From Caryophanales bacterium UBA6985 (GTDB lineage Bacteria > Bacillota_I > Bacilli_A > RF39 > UBA660): DNA of 5,012 bases. The stretch lies in the NCBI GenBank assembly GCA_002450035.1, contig DJYF01000027.1:1-5012 (forward strand), given 5' to 3'. A program made the position numbers and the translations under genes. The notes under the pieces were generated by a model. That model saw only the letters and a program-made list of their open reading frames with translations. It was not told the DNA's origin and did no database searches. Shown here in pieces: positions 4,618 through 5,012 of this stretch. The first letter of the stretch is position 1. Each line of letters begins with the position of its first letter.

Positions 4618-5012
4618 ATGGCAAATCTATGTATGCTACTTGGAAAGAGTGGCACAGGTAAATCAACATCTATCAAGACATTAAACCCTAAAGAAACCAT
4701 TGTGGTAAATGTTTTGGGTAAAAGGTTGCCTTTTAAGGGCAGTAGTTCTCTATATAGTAAAGAGAATAAGAATCTTTTCAGACTTGATGACTATACACAA
4801 GTTATTAAGATGTTGGAACAAATTCCAGAGCATGTTAAAAATGTTGTCATTGATGATAGCATTTATATTATGCGTAAAGAGTATTTTTCTCGTGCTAAAG
4901 AAGTTGGCTATAGTAAATATACTGAGTTAGCACAGCATTTTCAACAAATTATTTCTACTTGTGAGAAAATGAGAGAAGATTTAAATGTATTTCTTGTGCT
5001 TCATAGTGAAGA
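4618..5012 (+). CDS. Sak4/AAA_24-like P-loop ATPase, 3' end outside window
   Basis: The first 131 codons of a phage nucleotide-binding protein, cut by the window edge. It opens with a strand and Walker A, MLLGKSGTGKS (6-16), followed by a helix; then IVVNVLGKRLPFKGS (28-42), a phrase typical of phage AAA_24/Sak4-like ATPases; Walker B NVVIDD (75-80); a tyrosine-rich helix around 84-101; and a strand LNVFLVLHSE (122-131) whose histidine probably senses nucleotide state. Proteins of this family are RecA-fold ATPases linked to single-strand annealing and recombination, often next to an SSB or annealase. The ATG at 4618 places Walker A at the usual distance from the start. It lies in the same direction as the DnaB-like gene, 22 bases after it, and extends the replication/recombination module. 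Confidence 0.88.
   Translation, partial: MANLCMLLGKSGTGKSTSIKTLNPKETIVVNVLGKRLPFKGSSSLYSKENKNLFRLDDYTQVIKMLEQIPEHVKNVVIDDSIYIMRKEYFSRAKEVGYSKYTELAQHFQQIISTCEKMREDLNVFLVLHSE

Noticed and set aside
4709..4930. Open frame of 73 codons on the + strand
   Set aside because: It is out of frame within the P-loop ATPase gene starting at 4618, which has clear Walker A and Walker B motifs. The alternative frame shows no domain.

Overview
The window looks like part of a double-stranded DNA phage genome that infects Bacteroidetes, most likely a crAss-like phage (order Crassvirales). Supporting signs are strong AT bias, dense one-strand packing with short gene overlaps, phage-carried tRNA genes without encoded CCA, A/T-rich translation starts with no Shine-Dalgarno sequence, and a replication block of SF2 helicase, DnaB-like helicase and Sak4/AAA_24-like ATPase. 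The lineage comes from gene content and my memory of these phages; no search was run.

Bases 1-362 hold two tRNA genes on the + strand: tRNA-Leu(UAA) at 51-135 and tRNA-Arg(UCU) at 289-362. They read codons favoured here: 15 of 19 arginine codons in the SF2 helicase gene are AGA. Between and around the tRNAs, and up to the first protein gene, lies a non-coding region (1-576) rich in structure. It has three good hairpins sharing a core closed by a GYGA (GNRA-type) tetraloop, at 15-46, 163-186 and 447-474, and a fourth degenerate copy at 532-547. It also has two long perfect inverted repeats (186-289, 15-bp arms; 492-560, 14-bp arms). The first ends on the first base of tRNA-Arg and encloses a very short reading frame with a strong Shine-Dalgarno match. 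The second lies directly before the first protein gene.

Bases 577-1687 hold four small genes: an HTH protein, a Myb/SANT-like protein, a protein of unknown function and a small single-pass membrane protein. The first two look like DNA-binding regulators.

Bases 1668-5012 hold the replication/recombination module: a compact SF2 helicase, an unassigned protein with a possible winged-helix start, a DnaB-like SF4 helicase without the usual N-terminal domain, and the first 131 codons of a Sak4/AAA_24-like P-loop ATPase. Neighbouring genes overlap by 4-26 bases at most junctions, so 577-4595 is probably one transcription and translation unit. The position of the unassigned protein between two helicases makes it a candidate helicase loader or replisome adaptor.

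The most interesting signal is the repeated hairpin family around the tRNAs. Its outer stems change with base pairing kept, while the tetraloop and an inner wobble position are conserved. This is what a structured RNA element would leave behind.
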